NCBI RefSeq assembly: GCF_013409625.1
Contig: NZ_JACCBF010000001.1
Coordinates: 496,001-560,000, forward strand
DNA: 64,000 bases
Direction: 5' to 3'
DNA from: Nocardioides kongjuensis
Lineage (GTDB): Bacteria; Actinomycetota; Actinomycetes; Propionibacteriales; Nocardioidaceae
Numbering within the stretch: position 1 is the first letter of the stretch; each line of letters begins with the position of its first letter. Made by a program: the position numbers and the translations under genes. Below the pieces are notes generated by a model. The model searched no databases. It was not told where the DNA came from and worked only from the letters and a program-made list of their open reading frames with translations. This document shows, piece by piece, positions 8,299 to 16,818 of the stretch.

Positions 8299-9335
8299 GG
8301 CTGAGGCGCCGGAGGGGCCGAGGAGGCCCGTACGACCAGGCGCCCCACCCGGTGCTGAGCGTGGTCGGGGACCGGGCGGCCGTCGAGACGGGCGGCGAGC
8401 AGCTCGACGGCGCGGCGGGCGAGCTCGTCGGGCTGCAGGTCGATCGAGGAGATGGGCGGGTGGGCGGCACGCAGGCTCTCGGCGTCGGACCCGGCGACGA
8501 TCCGGACGTCGTCGGGGACGCGCAGGCCCTGGTCGGTGAGGACCTCCACCGCACCGAGCGCATGGTTGCTGGTGAGCGCGTAGATGCCGTCCGGCGCCGG
8601 CCCGGAGGCCAGCAGGGTGGCGGCGGCGCGGCGGCCGCCCTCGTCGTCGAGGTGCTCGGGGACGTGGACCATCGACGGCGTGATCCGGCGGTACCGGGCC
8701 CAGCGCCGGTAGACCGCGGCGCTGCGCAGGTTCCACTCGTTGCGGTCGGTGCCGGTGACCAGCGCGATCCGGCGTGCGCCTGACTCCCAGAGGTGGTCGA
8801 GGGCGAGCGTGGTGAGCCGGCCGGACTCGATGTCGACGTGGGGAGGGGAGCCCGGCGCGAGCGGCGCGCCGGGTGTCTCGCCGACGGTGACGAACGGGAT
8901 CCCGGCGCTCGTGAGCATGGCGACCAGCGGGTCGTCGGTGACCGGCTCGGTGACGATGAAGCCGTCGCTGGCCAGGGCGGCGCCGGCGGCACGCGGTCCG
9001 GTGGGGTCGGAGACGAGCATCAGGCCGAGCCCCTCGGCGAGCGAGGCGACGGCGGCAGCGCCGGCGAAGCGGGCGAAGTAGTCGACGTCGTAGAGGAGCT
9101 CCGGGTGCAGGGTGTCGAGCTGGCGGGCGACCAGGGCGATGACGCCCAGCCGGTTGCGCCGCAGGCCCTGGGCGATCACGTCGGGGCGGTAGCCGAGGTC
9201 CTGGGCGGCCGTGCGGACCCGCTGCTGGGTGGCCGGCGCGACGGTGCCGTTGCCGGTGAAGGTGTGCGACACCGTGGTCACCGAGACGCCGGCGCTGCGT
9301 GCGACGTCGCGGATCGTCGGGCGGCGCGTGGTCAC
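8295..9335 (-). CDS. LacI family transcriptional regulator
   Basis: This 346-residue repressor has an N-terminal LacI helix-turn-helix at 6-27 (T-I-R-D-V-A-R-S-A-G-V-S-V-T-T-V-S), the hinge helix (R-P-D-V-I-A-Q-G-L-R-R-N), and a periplasmic-binding-protein-like ligand domain to the C-terminus. Such domains sense sugars or nucleosides. It is divergent from the NCS1 permease-amidohydrolase pair, and two near-perfect 14-bp palindromes of LacI-operator type lie between them (9354-9367 and 9390-9403). This makes it the likely repressor of both units. The downstream gene is a kinase co-translated with it. Confidence 0.9.
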   Translation of the reverse strand: MTTRRPTIRDVARSAGVSVTTVSHTFTGNGTVAPATQQRVRTAAQDLGYRPDVIAQGLRRNRLGVIALVARQLDTLHPELLYDVDYFARFAGAAAVASLAEGLGLMLVSDPTGPRAAGAALASDGFIVTEPVTDDPLVAMLTSAGIPFVTVGETPGAPLAPGSPPHVDIESGRLTTLALDHLWESGARRIALVTGTDRNEWNLRSAAVYRRWARYRRITPSMVHVPEHLDDEGGRRAAATLLASGPAPDGIYALTSNHALGAVEVLTDQGLRVPDDVRIVAGSDAESLRAAHPPISSIDLQPDELARRAVELLAARLDGRPVPDHAQHRVGRLVVRASSAPPAPQP

Positions 9336-9353
9336 CTCGCCACGCTAGGTGGC

Positions 9354-9367
9354 CCAAACCGTTTTGG
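9354..9367. promoter_or_regulatory. LacI-type operator, copy 1
   Basis: CCAAACCGTTTTGG is one base away from the perfect palindrome CCAAAACGTTTTGG, with the central CG typical of LacI-family sites. It lies 19 bases upstream of the lacI-type start, suggesting autoregulation as well as control of the divergent permease. Confidence 0.75.
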
Positions 9368-9389
9368 CCAGTCGACCGCAAGGTCTGGT

Positions 9390-9403
9390 CCAAATCGTTT
9401 TGG
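9390..9403. promoter_or_regulatory. LacI-type operator, copy 2
   Basis: CCAAATCGTTTTGG is again a single mismatch from the same palindrome. Centre-to-centre distance to copy 1 is 36 bp. It sits on the permease side of the divergent intergenic region, so two dimers or one bridged tetramer could bind. Confidence 0.75.
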
Positions 9404-9424
9404 CTCCCTAGCGTGACCGCCGAC

Positions 9425-9472
9425 ACACCGATCGAGCCACCGATCGAAACACCGACCGAGCCGCTGACCGAG
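9425..9472 (+). repeat. Four imperfect 12-bp tandem repeats before the permease start
   Basis: The four units are ACACCGATCGAG, CCACCGATCGAA, ACACCGACCGAG and CCGCTGACCGAG. Read in the permease frame from a GTG at 9413 they would encode a P-I-E / P-T-E tetrapeptide repeat. If the ATG at 9485 is used they are untranslated leader. Confidence 0.6.
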
Positions 9473-9484
9473 ACCGGGGGAGCC

Positions 9485-10909
9485 ATGGCCATCGACCACA
9501 CCCAGGCGGAGCCCGCCGCCGACGAGGGGCTGCTGCCCGGGCACGTCGAGGCGCACGGCATCGACGTCATCCCGGACGGCGAGCGCACCGGCACCGCCCG
9601 CAGCCTGTTCGCGCTGTGGGTCGCGCCGAACGTCAACTACCTCTCGTTCGTCGTCGGCGGTGTGCTCGTGCTGATGGGCCTGAGCCTGGTCCAGGCGATC
9701 GCCGCGGTCGTCGTCGGCTGCCTGTTCTCGATCGCCACCGGCATCGTCGCGGTGACCGGACCGGTCTCCGGCACGCCCAGCCAGGTCGCCACCCGGGCCA
9801 TGTACGGCGTCCGGGGCAACCGGGTCGCGATCGCGGTCAACGGCTGGTTCGTCTCGGTCTGCTACATCGCCCTGAACTGGCTGACCGCCTCGGTGATCGG
9901 CTTCGCGCTCACCGAGCGCATCGGGCTCGGGTCCTCGACGCCGGTCCAGGTGGTGGTCGTGCTGGTCATCGCCTCCGCGACGACCGCGATCTCGGTCTAC
10001 GGCCAGGGCCTGATCATGCGGCTCTACGGCCCGCTCTCGGCCGGCCTGACCCTCGTCTTCCTCCTCGTCTCGGGCTTCCTCGTCGCGAAGGCCGACTTCT
10101 CCTACACGCCGCCGGTCGCCCTGCACGGCGCCGACCTCTGGCTGACCTGGATCGCCGGTGTCACCCTCATCGCCGCGACGCCGCTGTCGTACACGATCAG
10201 CTCCGACTTCGCCCGCTACCTGCCCCGCGACACCAGCCCGGTGGCGGTCGCGACCTGGACCGCGCTCGGCAACGCGGTCCCCGGCATCGCCCTGCTCACC
10301 GTCGGCATCCTGGCCGCCACCGTCACCGACCTGTCCGACCCGGAGGCCGGCCTGAGGGGCATCGTCCCCGGCTGGCTGGTCACGGTCTTCCTGGTCGCCA
10401 TCATCGTCGGCATCCTCGCCAACAACGCGCTCACGACGTACAGCTCCGGCCTCGCGCTCCAGGCCGTCGGGCTGCCGTTCTCCCGCGTGGCCAGCGTCGC
10501 CGTCACCGCCGTCGTCGGCGTCGCCATGACGCTCTACGCGCTGTTCGTCTTCGACTTCCTCGACACCGTCAGCAGCAGCCTGGTCCTGCTGGTCAGCCTG
10601 GTCGGCCCGATCATGGCGATCTACGTGACCGACGTGCTCCTGCGCCGCAACGCGTACGACGGCGTCGAGCTCAGCGACAGCACCCCCGGCTCGCGCTACT
10701 GGTACACCGGCGGCGTCAACCTCGCCGGCGCCATCGCCTGCCTCGCCTCGTTCGTCGCCGCGCTGATGTGCGCCAGCACCGAGGCCTTCACCGGCCCGGT
10801 CGCTAAGTCCCTCGACGGCCTCGACCTGTCCGTCCCGGTCGGCATGATCGGTGCCTCGGTGCTGTACGTCGCCCTGACCCGCCTCTTCTACGGAAAGCAC
10901 GCCCGATGA
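9485..10909 (+). CDS. NCS1 family (purine/cytosine-type) permease
   Basis: This 474-residue transporter has about 12 membrane segments. The N-terminal region (S-L-F-A-L-W-V-A-P-N-V-N-Y) and the G-x-x-x-G-T-P-S-Q-V-A-T-R-A-M-Y-G-V-R-G-N segment are typical of the nucleobase:cation symporter-1 family, which takes up cytosine, purines, hydantoins, thiamine or related rings. The ATG at 9485 was chosen for its strong GGGGGAG ribosome site. An in-frame GTG at 9413 would add 24 residues of P-x-E repeats but has no such site. The stop overlaps the downstream amidohydrolase start (ATGA). Substrate is inferred only as an N-containing ring or amide that the hydrolase can open. Confidence 0.85.
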   Translation: MAIDHTQAEPAADEGLLPGHVEAHGIDVIPDGERTGTARSLFALWVAPNVNYLSFVVGGVLVLMGLSLVQAIAAVVVGCLFSIATGIVAVTGPVSGTPSQVATRAMYGVRGNRVAIAVNGWFVSVCYIALNWLTASVIGFALTERIGLGSSTPVQVVVVLVIASATTAISVYGQGLIMRLYGPLSAGLTLVFLLVSGFLVAKADFSYTPPVALHGADLWLTWIAGVTLIAATPLSYTISSDFARYLPRDTSPVAVATWTALGNAVPGIALLTVGILAATVTDLSDPEAGLRGIVPGWLVTVFLVAIIVGILANNALTTYSSGLALQAVGLPFSRVASVAVTAVVGVAMTLYALFVFDFLDTVSSSLVLLVSLVGPIMAIYVTDVLLRRNAYDGVELSDSTPGSRYWYTGGVNLAGAIACLASFVAALMCASTEAFTGPVAKSLDGLDLSVPVGMIGASVLYVALTRLFYGKHAR

Positions 10910-12537
10910 CCACCGAGACCGTCGTCCTGCGCAACGCCCGGATCTTCACCGCCGATCCCGACCGCCCGTGGGCCGAGTCCGTGACGCTGGCCGGCGGCCG
11001 GGTCCACGGCCTCGACCAGCCCGTGCCCGAGGGCGCCGAGGTCGTCGACCTCGAGGGCGCATTCGTGCTGCCGGGCTTCGTCGACGCCCACACCCACCTC
11101 GTCGAGATGGGCGCCTCGGCCGAGGAGGTCGGCCTCGTCGACGCCGGCGACATCGCCGAGATCCAGGCCCGCGTGGCTGCCGCCGCAGCCGAGGGCCGCA
11201 CTCGGGTGATCGGCAACAGCTGGCTGTTCCCGGCGCTCGAAGGCCGGGAGCCGCACAAGGACGTCCTCGACGCGGTCGTCCCGGACGTCCCGGTCTACCT
11301 GCAGGCCAACGACCTGCACTCCACGTGGTGCAACTCCGCCGCACTGCGCGAGCTCGGCATCGATGCGGACACCCCGGACCCGATCGGCGGCACCATCGAG
11401 CGCGACGCCGCCGGCGAGGCGACCGGCCTGCTCAGCGAGATGGCCGCCCTCGGCCTGGCCCGCAGCTTCCTCGCCTCCCAGGTCACCGACGCCGACCGGG
11501 ACGCCTGGCTGCAGGCCGGCATGGCCCGCTACCTCGCCGACGGCGTCACCACGGTCGTCGACATGGGCGTCGAGGAGCACGACCTCGCCGCCTTCGAGCG
11601 CGCCCTGGCCGCCGACGCGCTGCCGCTGCGGGTCATCGGGCACTGGCTGGTGAAGCCGTCCGCGACCGAGGCCGAGAACCTCGCCCAGGTCGAGACCGCG
11701 GTTGCCCACGCCCGCCGCCTCGACGGCGACCGGCTGCGGATCACCGGCATCAAGATCATGGCCGACGGCGTCATCGACAGCTGCACGGCCTCGATGGCCA
11801 AGCCGTACGCCGACGGCAGCAACGCCGCGCCGATCTGGGACCGCGACGCGCTGATCCCGGTCGTCGTCGCCGCGGACGCGGCCGGTCTCCAGATCGCGAT
11901 CCACGCGATCGGCGACGAGGCCTCGGCCATCGCCCTGGACGCGCTGGAGGAGGCGATCCGGGTCAACGGCCCGCGCGAGCGCCGGCACCGGATGGAGCAC
12001 CTCGAGGTGGTCTCCGAGGAGAGCGTCGCCCGCCTGGCCCGGCTCGGAGTGGTCGCGTCGATGCAGCCGGTCCACGCCGACCCCGCCGTCCAGGACAACT
12101 GGCGCGCGATGCTCGGCGACGATCGGGTCGAGCGCGGCTACCCGTGGCGCGAGATGACCGACGCCGGCGCCGTGCTCGCCTTCGGGACCGACGCGCCCAC
12201 GGCGCCGCACCTCCCGCTGCACAACATGTACGTCGCCACCACGCGCCGCTCCGCCCTGGTCGAGGGACTGCCCGCCAACACCCCGCACCTCGCCGTGCCC
12301 CTGGCCGAGGCGCTGACCCACGCCACCCGGGACGCGGCGTACGCGTCCCGGATGGAGGGGATCATCGGCACCATCGCGCCGGGCCGCGCGGCCGACCTCG
12401 TGGTGCTGGCTGCCGACCCGTTCGCGACCGGCCCCGAGGAGCTGCTGACCACCGAGGTGCTGCGCACCTTCGTGGCCGGTGCCGAGCAGCGCGTCGAGCG
12501 GGCTCAGCGCGCCGCCGGCGCCAGCGTCCTGGTGTAG
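10906..12537 (+). CDS. YtcJ-like metal-dependent amidohydrolase
   Basis: This 543-residue protein belongs to the amidohydrolase superfamily, YtcJ/N-substituted-formamide-deformylase-like branch. Metal and catalytic positions are in place: D-A-H-T-H at about 62-66, the lysine in I-K-I-M-A-D-G near 283, H-A-I-G-D near 329, R-M-E-H-L near 364 and F-G-T-D-A-P near 427. These enzymes hydrolyse amide bonds on small cytoplasmic substrates. Co-translation with an NCS1 permease suggests that the imported compound is its substrate. A second hydrolase of almost identical length follows an APC permease at 46014, so the two loci are functional analogues. The last 34 bases overlap the convergent phosphatase gene. 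Confidence 0.85.
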   Translation: MTTETVVLRNARIFTADPDRPWAESVTLAGGRVHGLDQPVPEGAEVVDLEGAFVLPGFVDAHTHLVEMGASAEEVGLVDAGDIAEIQARVAAAAAEGRTRVIGNSWLFPALEGREPHKDVLDAVVPDVPVYLQANDLHSTWCNSAALRELGIDADTPDPIGGTIERDAAGEATGLLSEMAALGLARSFLASQVTDADRDAWLQAGMARYLADGVTTVVDMGVEEHDLAAFERALAADALPLRVIGHWLVKPSATEAENLAQVETAVAHARRLDGDRLRITGIKIMADGVIDSCTASMAKPYADGSNAAPIWDRDALIPVVVAADAAGLQIAIHAIGDEASAIALDALEEAIRVNGPRERRHRMEHLEVVSEESVARLARLGVVASMQPVHADPAVQDNWRAMLGDDRVERGYPWREMTDAGAVLAFGTDAPTAPHLPLHNMYVATTRRSALVEGLPANTPHLAVPLAEALTHATRDAAYASRMEGIIGTIAPGRAADLVVLAADPFATGPEELLTTEVLRTFVAGAEQRVERAQRAAGASVLV

Positions 12538-14094
12538 ATCGCCGCTCCGGCCACGTCCCGCAGGGTGACGGTCAGCTGCCCGCTGCTGCCGTCGACCTCG
12601 ACCTCGCCGAAGAACTGGAAGCCCTGCGCCGGGGAGGCGTTGGGTGCGGGCGGCGCCGCGACGAAGTCGGCGACCGGGCCGAACGTGCCGTCCAGCGCGT
12701 TCGGCCCGAACGCACCCGCGTTGAGCGGTCCGGAGACGAACTCCCAGAACGGGTCGAAGTCCTGGTACGCCGCCCGGTCCGGCGAGTAGTGGTGGGCCGC
12801 CGTGTAGTGCACGTCGGCGGTCAGCCACACGTGGTTGCGGATGCCGGCCCGCTGCAGCGCGGTGAGCACCCGCGCGATGTCGATCTCGCGACCCAACGGC
12901 GCTCCCGGGTCCCCCTGGGCGAGACCCTCCTGCGCGCTGGCGCCGTCCGGCACCACCAGCCCGAGCGGCAGGTCGTTGGCGATCACCTTCCAGGTCGCCC
13001 TCGAGCGCCGCAGCTCGCGGATCAGCCACGCCGTCTGCTCCTCGCCGAGGACGCCGCCGTCGCCGACCGGCTCGCGGTTGCCGGTGTTGGGGTCCTTGTG
13101 GGTGCGCATGTCGAGCACGAACAGGTCGAGGTGCCGGCCGTAGTGGATCACCCGGTAGACCCGGCCCTCGGGGTCGGGCGAGATCTCGGCGACCGGGACG
13201 TACTCGTGGAAGGCCCGGTGTGCCCGCGCCGCGAGGACGTCGACCCGCTTCTCGGTGTAGCGCGCGTCGTCGAGGACCTGGCCCGGGAACCAGTTGTTGC
13301 GCACCTCGTGGTCGTCCCACTGGGTGACCTGGGAGGTCTCGGCGAGGAAGGCGCGCCAGTTGTCGGCCATCAGGTTGTAGCGGTACTGGCCCCGGTACTC
13401 GTCGAGGGTCTCGGCGACCTTGGTCTTCTCCGGGATCACCAGGTTGGTCCAGGTGCCGCCGCCGGGCAGGGCGACGGAGGGCTGGACCGGGCCGTCGGCG
13501 TACACGTTGTCGCCGCTGCACAGGAAGAAGTCGGCGTCTCGCGAGCGCATCGCGTCGGCGATCCGGAAGCCGCCGTACGCCGGGTTCACGCCCCAGCCCT
13601 GCCCGGCGATGTCGCCCGACCACAGGAACCGTACGTCGTCGCGACGGCCGGGCGCGGTGCGGAGCCGGCCGACGGCCGGCTCGCTGGCGGCCCGGTGGTC
13701 GTGGAGGTCCACGGCCCGGATCCGGTAGTGCAGGTCGGTGCCCGTGGGCAGGTCGCCCAGCACGACCTGCCCGGTCAGATCGGTGTCGGGCGTCACGACC
13801 GGGCCCCGCACGGTGCGGGCCCTGCGGAACGACGGGTCGCGGCTGATCTCGGCGACCAGCCGCGAGGGCCGGTCGGCCTTCGACCAGAGCACCGCCGAGC
13901 CGGGCCGGACGTCGCCGGACTGGACGCCGAGCGGCAGGACGGGGCGGTCTCGGCGGACGAGCAGCGGAGCGGCGGCGGCCCGGCCGGGCAGCCGGCCGGT
14001 GACCAGTCCGGAGGTCGCCGCGGTGCCGGCGAGGAGGGCGGCGCCGCGCAGCAGGTTGCGGCGGGAGGTGGGGGCGGGGGGAGTCCGAGGTCAT
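12504..14094 (-). CDS. phoD: PhoD-like alkaline phosphatase D, frameshifted near the start
   Basis: This is a secreted phosphodiesterase/phosphatase of the PhoD family. The continuous body (to 13892 and beyond) shows the PhoD N-domain [15 protein letters not shown] and metallophosphatase motifs [19 protein letters not shown] and T-A-D-V-H-Y. In this frame a Tat-type sequence [10 protein letters not shown] precedes it, but no ATG, GTG or TTG lies between the in-frame TGA at 14091-14093 and the internal GTG at 13890-13892. An ATG at 14092-14094 starts in another frame. Removing one base from the G6 run (14076-14081, plus strand) joins it to the Tat sequence. Either a sequencing error or a genuine signal-peptide mutation is possible. 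The gene converges on the amidohydrolase with a 34-base overlap. Confidence 0.8.
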
Positions 14095-14218
14095 GGCCCC
14101 CAGCCCACCGTTCGCGGACGAACGGCGACCCACGACGAGGTGCCGCAGGGGAGAGCCGACGGTGAATCGCTGGCGGCGAATTCCTGAACCCGTCCCGCTT
14201 TGGGAGAATGGGCCCACC

Positions 14219-16090
14219 ATGTCTGCCGCCGCCCCGCAGCCGGGTCACACCGACCCCGCGATCATCCGCAACTTCTGCATCATCGCGCACATCGACCACG
14301 GCAAGTCGACGCTCGCCGACCGGATGCTGCAGCTCACCGGCGTGGTCGGCGAGCGCGAGGCGAAGGCGCAGTACCTCGACCGGATGGACATCGAGCGCGA
14401 GCGCGGCATCACCATCAAGAGCCAGGCCGTCCGGATGCCGTGGACGGTCACGGCCGGCAACGAGGCGGGCGCCGAGCCGGGAACCTACATCCTCAACATG
14501 ATCGACACGCCCGGCCACGTCGACTTCACCTACGAGGTGTCCCGGTCGCTGCAGGCGTGCGAGGCCGCGATCCTGCTGGTCGACGCCGCCCAGGGCATCG
14601 AGGCGCAGACCCTCGCGAACCTCTACCTCGCGATGGGCGCCGACCTCCACATCATCCCGGTGCTCAACAAGATCGACCTGCCGAGCGCCAACGTCGAGAA
14701 GTACGCCGCCGAGCTGGCCAACCTGGTCGGCTGCGAGCCCGAGGACGTGCTGCTCACCTCCGCCAAGACCGGCGTCGGCGTCGAGCGGCTGCTCAACGAG
14801 ATCGTCAAGCAGGTCCCGGCGCCCGTCGGCGACGCGGACGCCCCGGCCCGCGCCCTGATCTTCGACTCGGTCTACGACACCTACCGCGGCGTGGTCACCT
14901 ACGTCCGGGTCGTCGACGGCGAGCTGTCCCACCGCGACAAGATCAAGATGATGTCGACCGGGGCGCTGCACGAGATGCTCGAGGTGGGTGTGATCAGCCC
15001 CGAGCCCATGAAGGCCGGCAAGCTCGGCGTCGGCGAGACCGGCTACCTGATCACCGGCGTGAAGGACGTGCGCCAGTCCCGGGTCGGCGACACGGTCACC
15101 GTCAGCTCCCGCCCCGCGGCCGAGCCGCTCGGCGGCTACGAGCACCCGAACCCGATGGTCTTCGCCGGTCTCTACCCGATCGACGGCGACGACTACCCGA
15201 CGCTGCGCGACGCGCTCGAGAAGCTCCAGCTCAACGACGCCGCCCTCACCTTCGAGCCGGAGACCTCCGGCGCCCTCGGCTTCGGCTTCCGCTGCGGCTT
15301 CCTCGGCCTGCTCCACATGGAGATCACCCGCGAGCGGCTCGAGCGCGAGTTCAACCTCGACCTCATCTCGACCGCGCCCAACGTGGTCTACGAGGTCGTC
15401 ATGGAGGACGGCACCAAGCTCACGGTCACCAACCCGAGCGAGTACCCCGACGGCAAGATCGCCGAGGTCCGCGAGCCGATCGTCGACGCCACCGTGCTCG
15501 CCCCGGCCGACTACATCGGCACGATCATGGAGCTGTGCCAGCAAAAGCGCGGCAACCTGCAGGGCATGGACTACCTCTCCGAGGACCGGGTCGAGATGCG
15601 CTACACGCTGCCGATGGGCGAGATCGCCTTCGACTTCTTCGACCAGCTCAAGTCCAAGACCAAGGGCTACGCCTCGCTCAACTACGAGTTCTCCGGCGAC
15701 CAGGCCGCCGACCTGGTGAAGGTCGACATCCTGCTCCAGGGCGAGCCGGTCGACGCCTTCTCCGCGATCGTCCACAAGGACGCCGCCTACTCCTACGGCG
15801 TGATGATGGCCGGCAAGCTCAAGGAGCTGATCCCCAGGCAGCAGTTCGAGGTGCCGATCCAGGCCGCCATCGGCGCCCGGGTGATCGCGCGCGAGAACAT
15901 CCGCGCCATCCGCAAGGACGTGCTGGCCAAGTGCTACGGCGGTGACATCACGCGCAAGCGCAAGCTGCTGGAGAAGCAGAAGGAAGGCAAGAAGCGGATG
16001 AAGATGGTCGGCCGCGTCGAGGTGCCCCAGGAGGCCTTCGTCGCCGCGCTGTCGACCACCGGCCCCGCGGGCGACAAGCCCAAGAAGTAG
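14219..16090 (+). CDS. lepA: Elongation factor 4 (LepA)
   Basis: This 623-residue translational GTPase acts on stalled or initiating ribosomes. Motifs in order: G1 A-H-I-D-H-G-K-S-T, switch I R-E-R-G-I-T-I, G3 D-T-P-G-H-V-D-F, G4 N-K-I-D-L-P, then EF-Tu-like domain 2, EF-G-like domains III and V, and the LepA-specific C-terminal domain ending in lysine-rich [16 protein letters not shown]. Length matches the family. The ATG at 14219 follows a GGGAGAA site, and the protein begins 20 residues before the G domain. The 124-base gap upstream is divergent with phoD. Confidence 0.97.
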   Translation: MSAAAPQPGHTDPAIIRNFCIIAHIDHGKSTLADRMLQLTGVVGEREAKAQYLDRMDIERERGITIKSQAVRMPWTVTAGNEAGAEPGTYILNMIDTPGHVDFTYEVSRSLQACEAAILLVDAAQGIEAQTLANLYLAMGADLHIIPVLNKIDLPSANVEKYAAELANLVGCEPEDVLLTSAKTGVGVERLLNEIVKQVPAPVGDADAPARALIFDSVYDTYRGVVTYVRVVDGELSHRDKIKMMSTGALHEMLEVGVISPEPMKAGKLGVGETGYLITGVKDVRQSRVGDTVTVSSRPAAEPLGGYEHPNPMVFAGLYPIDGDDYPTLRDALEKLQLNDAALTFEPETSGALGFGFRCGFLGLLHMEITRERLEREFNLDLISTAPNVVYEVVMEDGTKLTVTNPSEYPDGKIAEVREPIVDATVLAPADYIGTIMELCQQKRGNLQGMDYLSEDRVEMRYTLPMGEIAFDFFDQLKSKTKGYASLNYEFSGDQAADLVKVDILLQGEPVDAFSAIVHKDAAYSYGVMMAGKLKELIPRQQFEVPIQAAIGARVIARENIRAIRKDVLAKCYGGDITRKRKLLEKQKEGKKRMKMVGRVEVPQEAFVAALSTTGPAGDKPKK

Positions 16091-16105
16091 CCGCCCGGAG
16101 CTTCA

Positions 16106-16762
16106 TCAGGGCTCCCACACCGCCGCGTCGTGCGCGAACACGACGCGGCGCGGGTCGAGGGCCAGGATCCGCCGCATCCACGGGCTCGGCTCGTCGGCTG
16201 CGGCGTGCGCCGCCCACTCCGCGGCGGTGTCGTGCGCCTGCCCGGCCAGCACGACCGTCCCGTCCGTGCAGGCGACGACGAGCGACTGGTGGCCCTCGAC
16301 GTGCCCCGGGGTCGGGACGACGAGCACGCCCGTGGCGATCTCGGTCTCCCCGTCGAGCAGCTCGTAGCGGGCGCCCGGGAAGTCGACGAGCTCCGGCACG
16401 GTGTAGTCCGGTCGCCGTGCCGCCTCCAGCTCGCCGCGCTGGGCGAGGACGGGGCGTCCGGCGAGGAGCGGGTTGCCGCCGATGTGGTCGAAGTGCAGGT
16501 GGCAGTTGACCACGAGGGCGACCTCGTCGAGGCCGACACCCACGCGCGCCAGGGCGTCGGGGAGCGGGACCCGCGAGGGGCGGTAGTGCGCCTCGGTCTC
16601 GGCGCCGGCCTCGCCCATCCCGGTGTCGAGCAGGACCAGCCCGGCGGGAGAGCGCACGACGTACCCCAGCACGTGCTCGACGCGCGGCTGCCCGGTGCCG
16701 GTCTCCTCGGCCGGGCGCACGAAGCTGCCGAGCTGCACGCGTCGTACGTCGTCGATCCGCAC
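16106..16762 (-). CDS. Metallo-beta-lactamase fold hydrolase, N-acyl-homoserine-lactonase-like
   Basis: This 218-residue protein has H-L-H-F-D-H near 88-93, the variant of H-x-H-x-D-H seen in AiiA/AttM-type lactonases, a second metal site in P-T-P-G-H-V-E-G-H-Q-S, and an aspartate in G-Q-A-H-D-T. The N-terminal V-L-D-T-G-M-G-like strand and overall size fit the quorum-quenching lactonase subfamily, but the same fold hydrolyses many esters and lactones. It converges on lepA, 15 bases from its stop. The next plus-strand gene is divergent from it. Function as a lactonase is inferred from motif similarity only. Confidence 0.75.
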   Translation of the reverse strand: MRIDDVRRVQLGSFVRPAEETGTGQPRVEHVLGYVVRSPAGLVLLDTGMGEAGAETEAHYRPSRVPLPDALARVGVGLDEVALVVNCHLHFDHIGGNPLLAGRPVLAQRGELEAARRPDYTVPELVDFPGARYELLDGETEIATGVLVVPTPGHVEGHQSLVVACTDGTVVLAGQAHDTAAEWAAHAAADEPSPWMRRILALDPRRVVFAHDAAVWEP

Positions 16763-16818
16763 GCCACCACGCTAGATGAGCAGGATTGCCGGTCGCGGCG
16801 CGGGGACAGGATGCCGCC

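Noticed and set aside
10888..14220. Long open frames on both strands spanning the amidohydrolase and PhoD region
   Set aside because: They are arginine/proline/alanine-rich shadows of the two genes and contain no family motif.
16786..16818. Upstream TTG start for the propeller lipoprotein
   Set aside because: It would place 11 extra residues before the signal peptide and lacks a ribosome site, while GTG 16819 has one and gives a standard lipoprotein signal.
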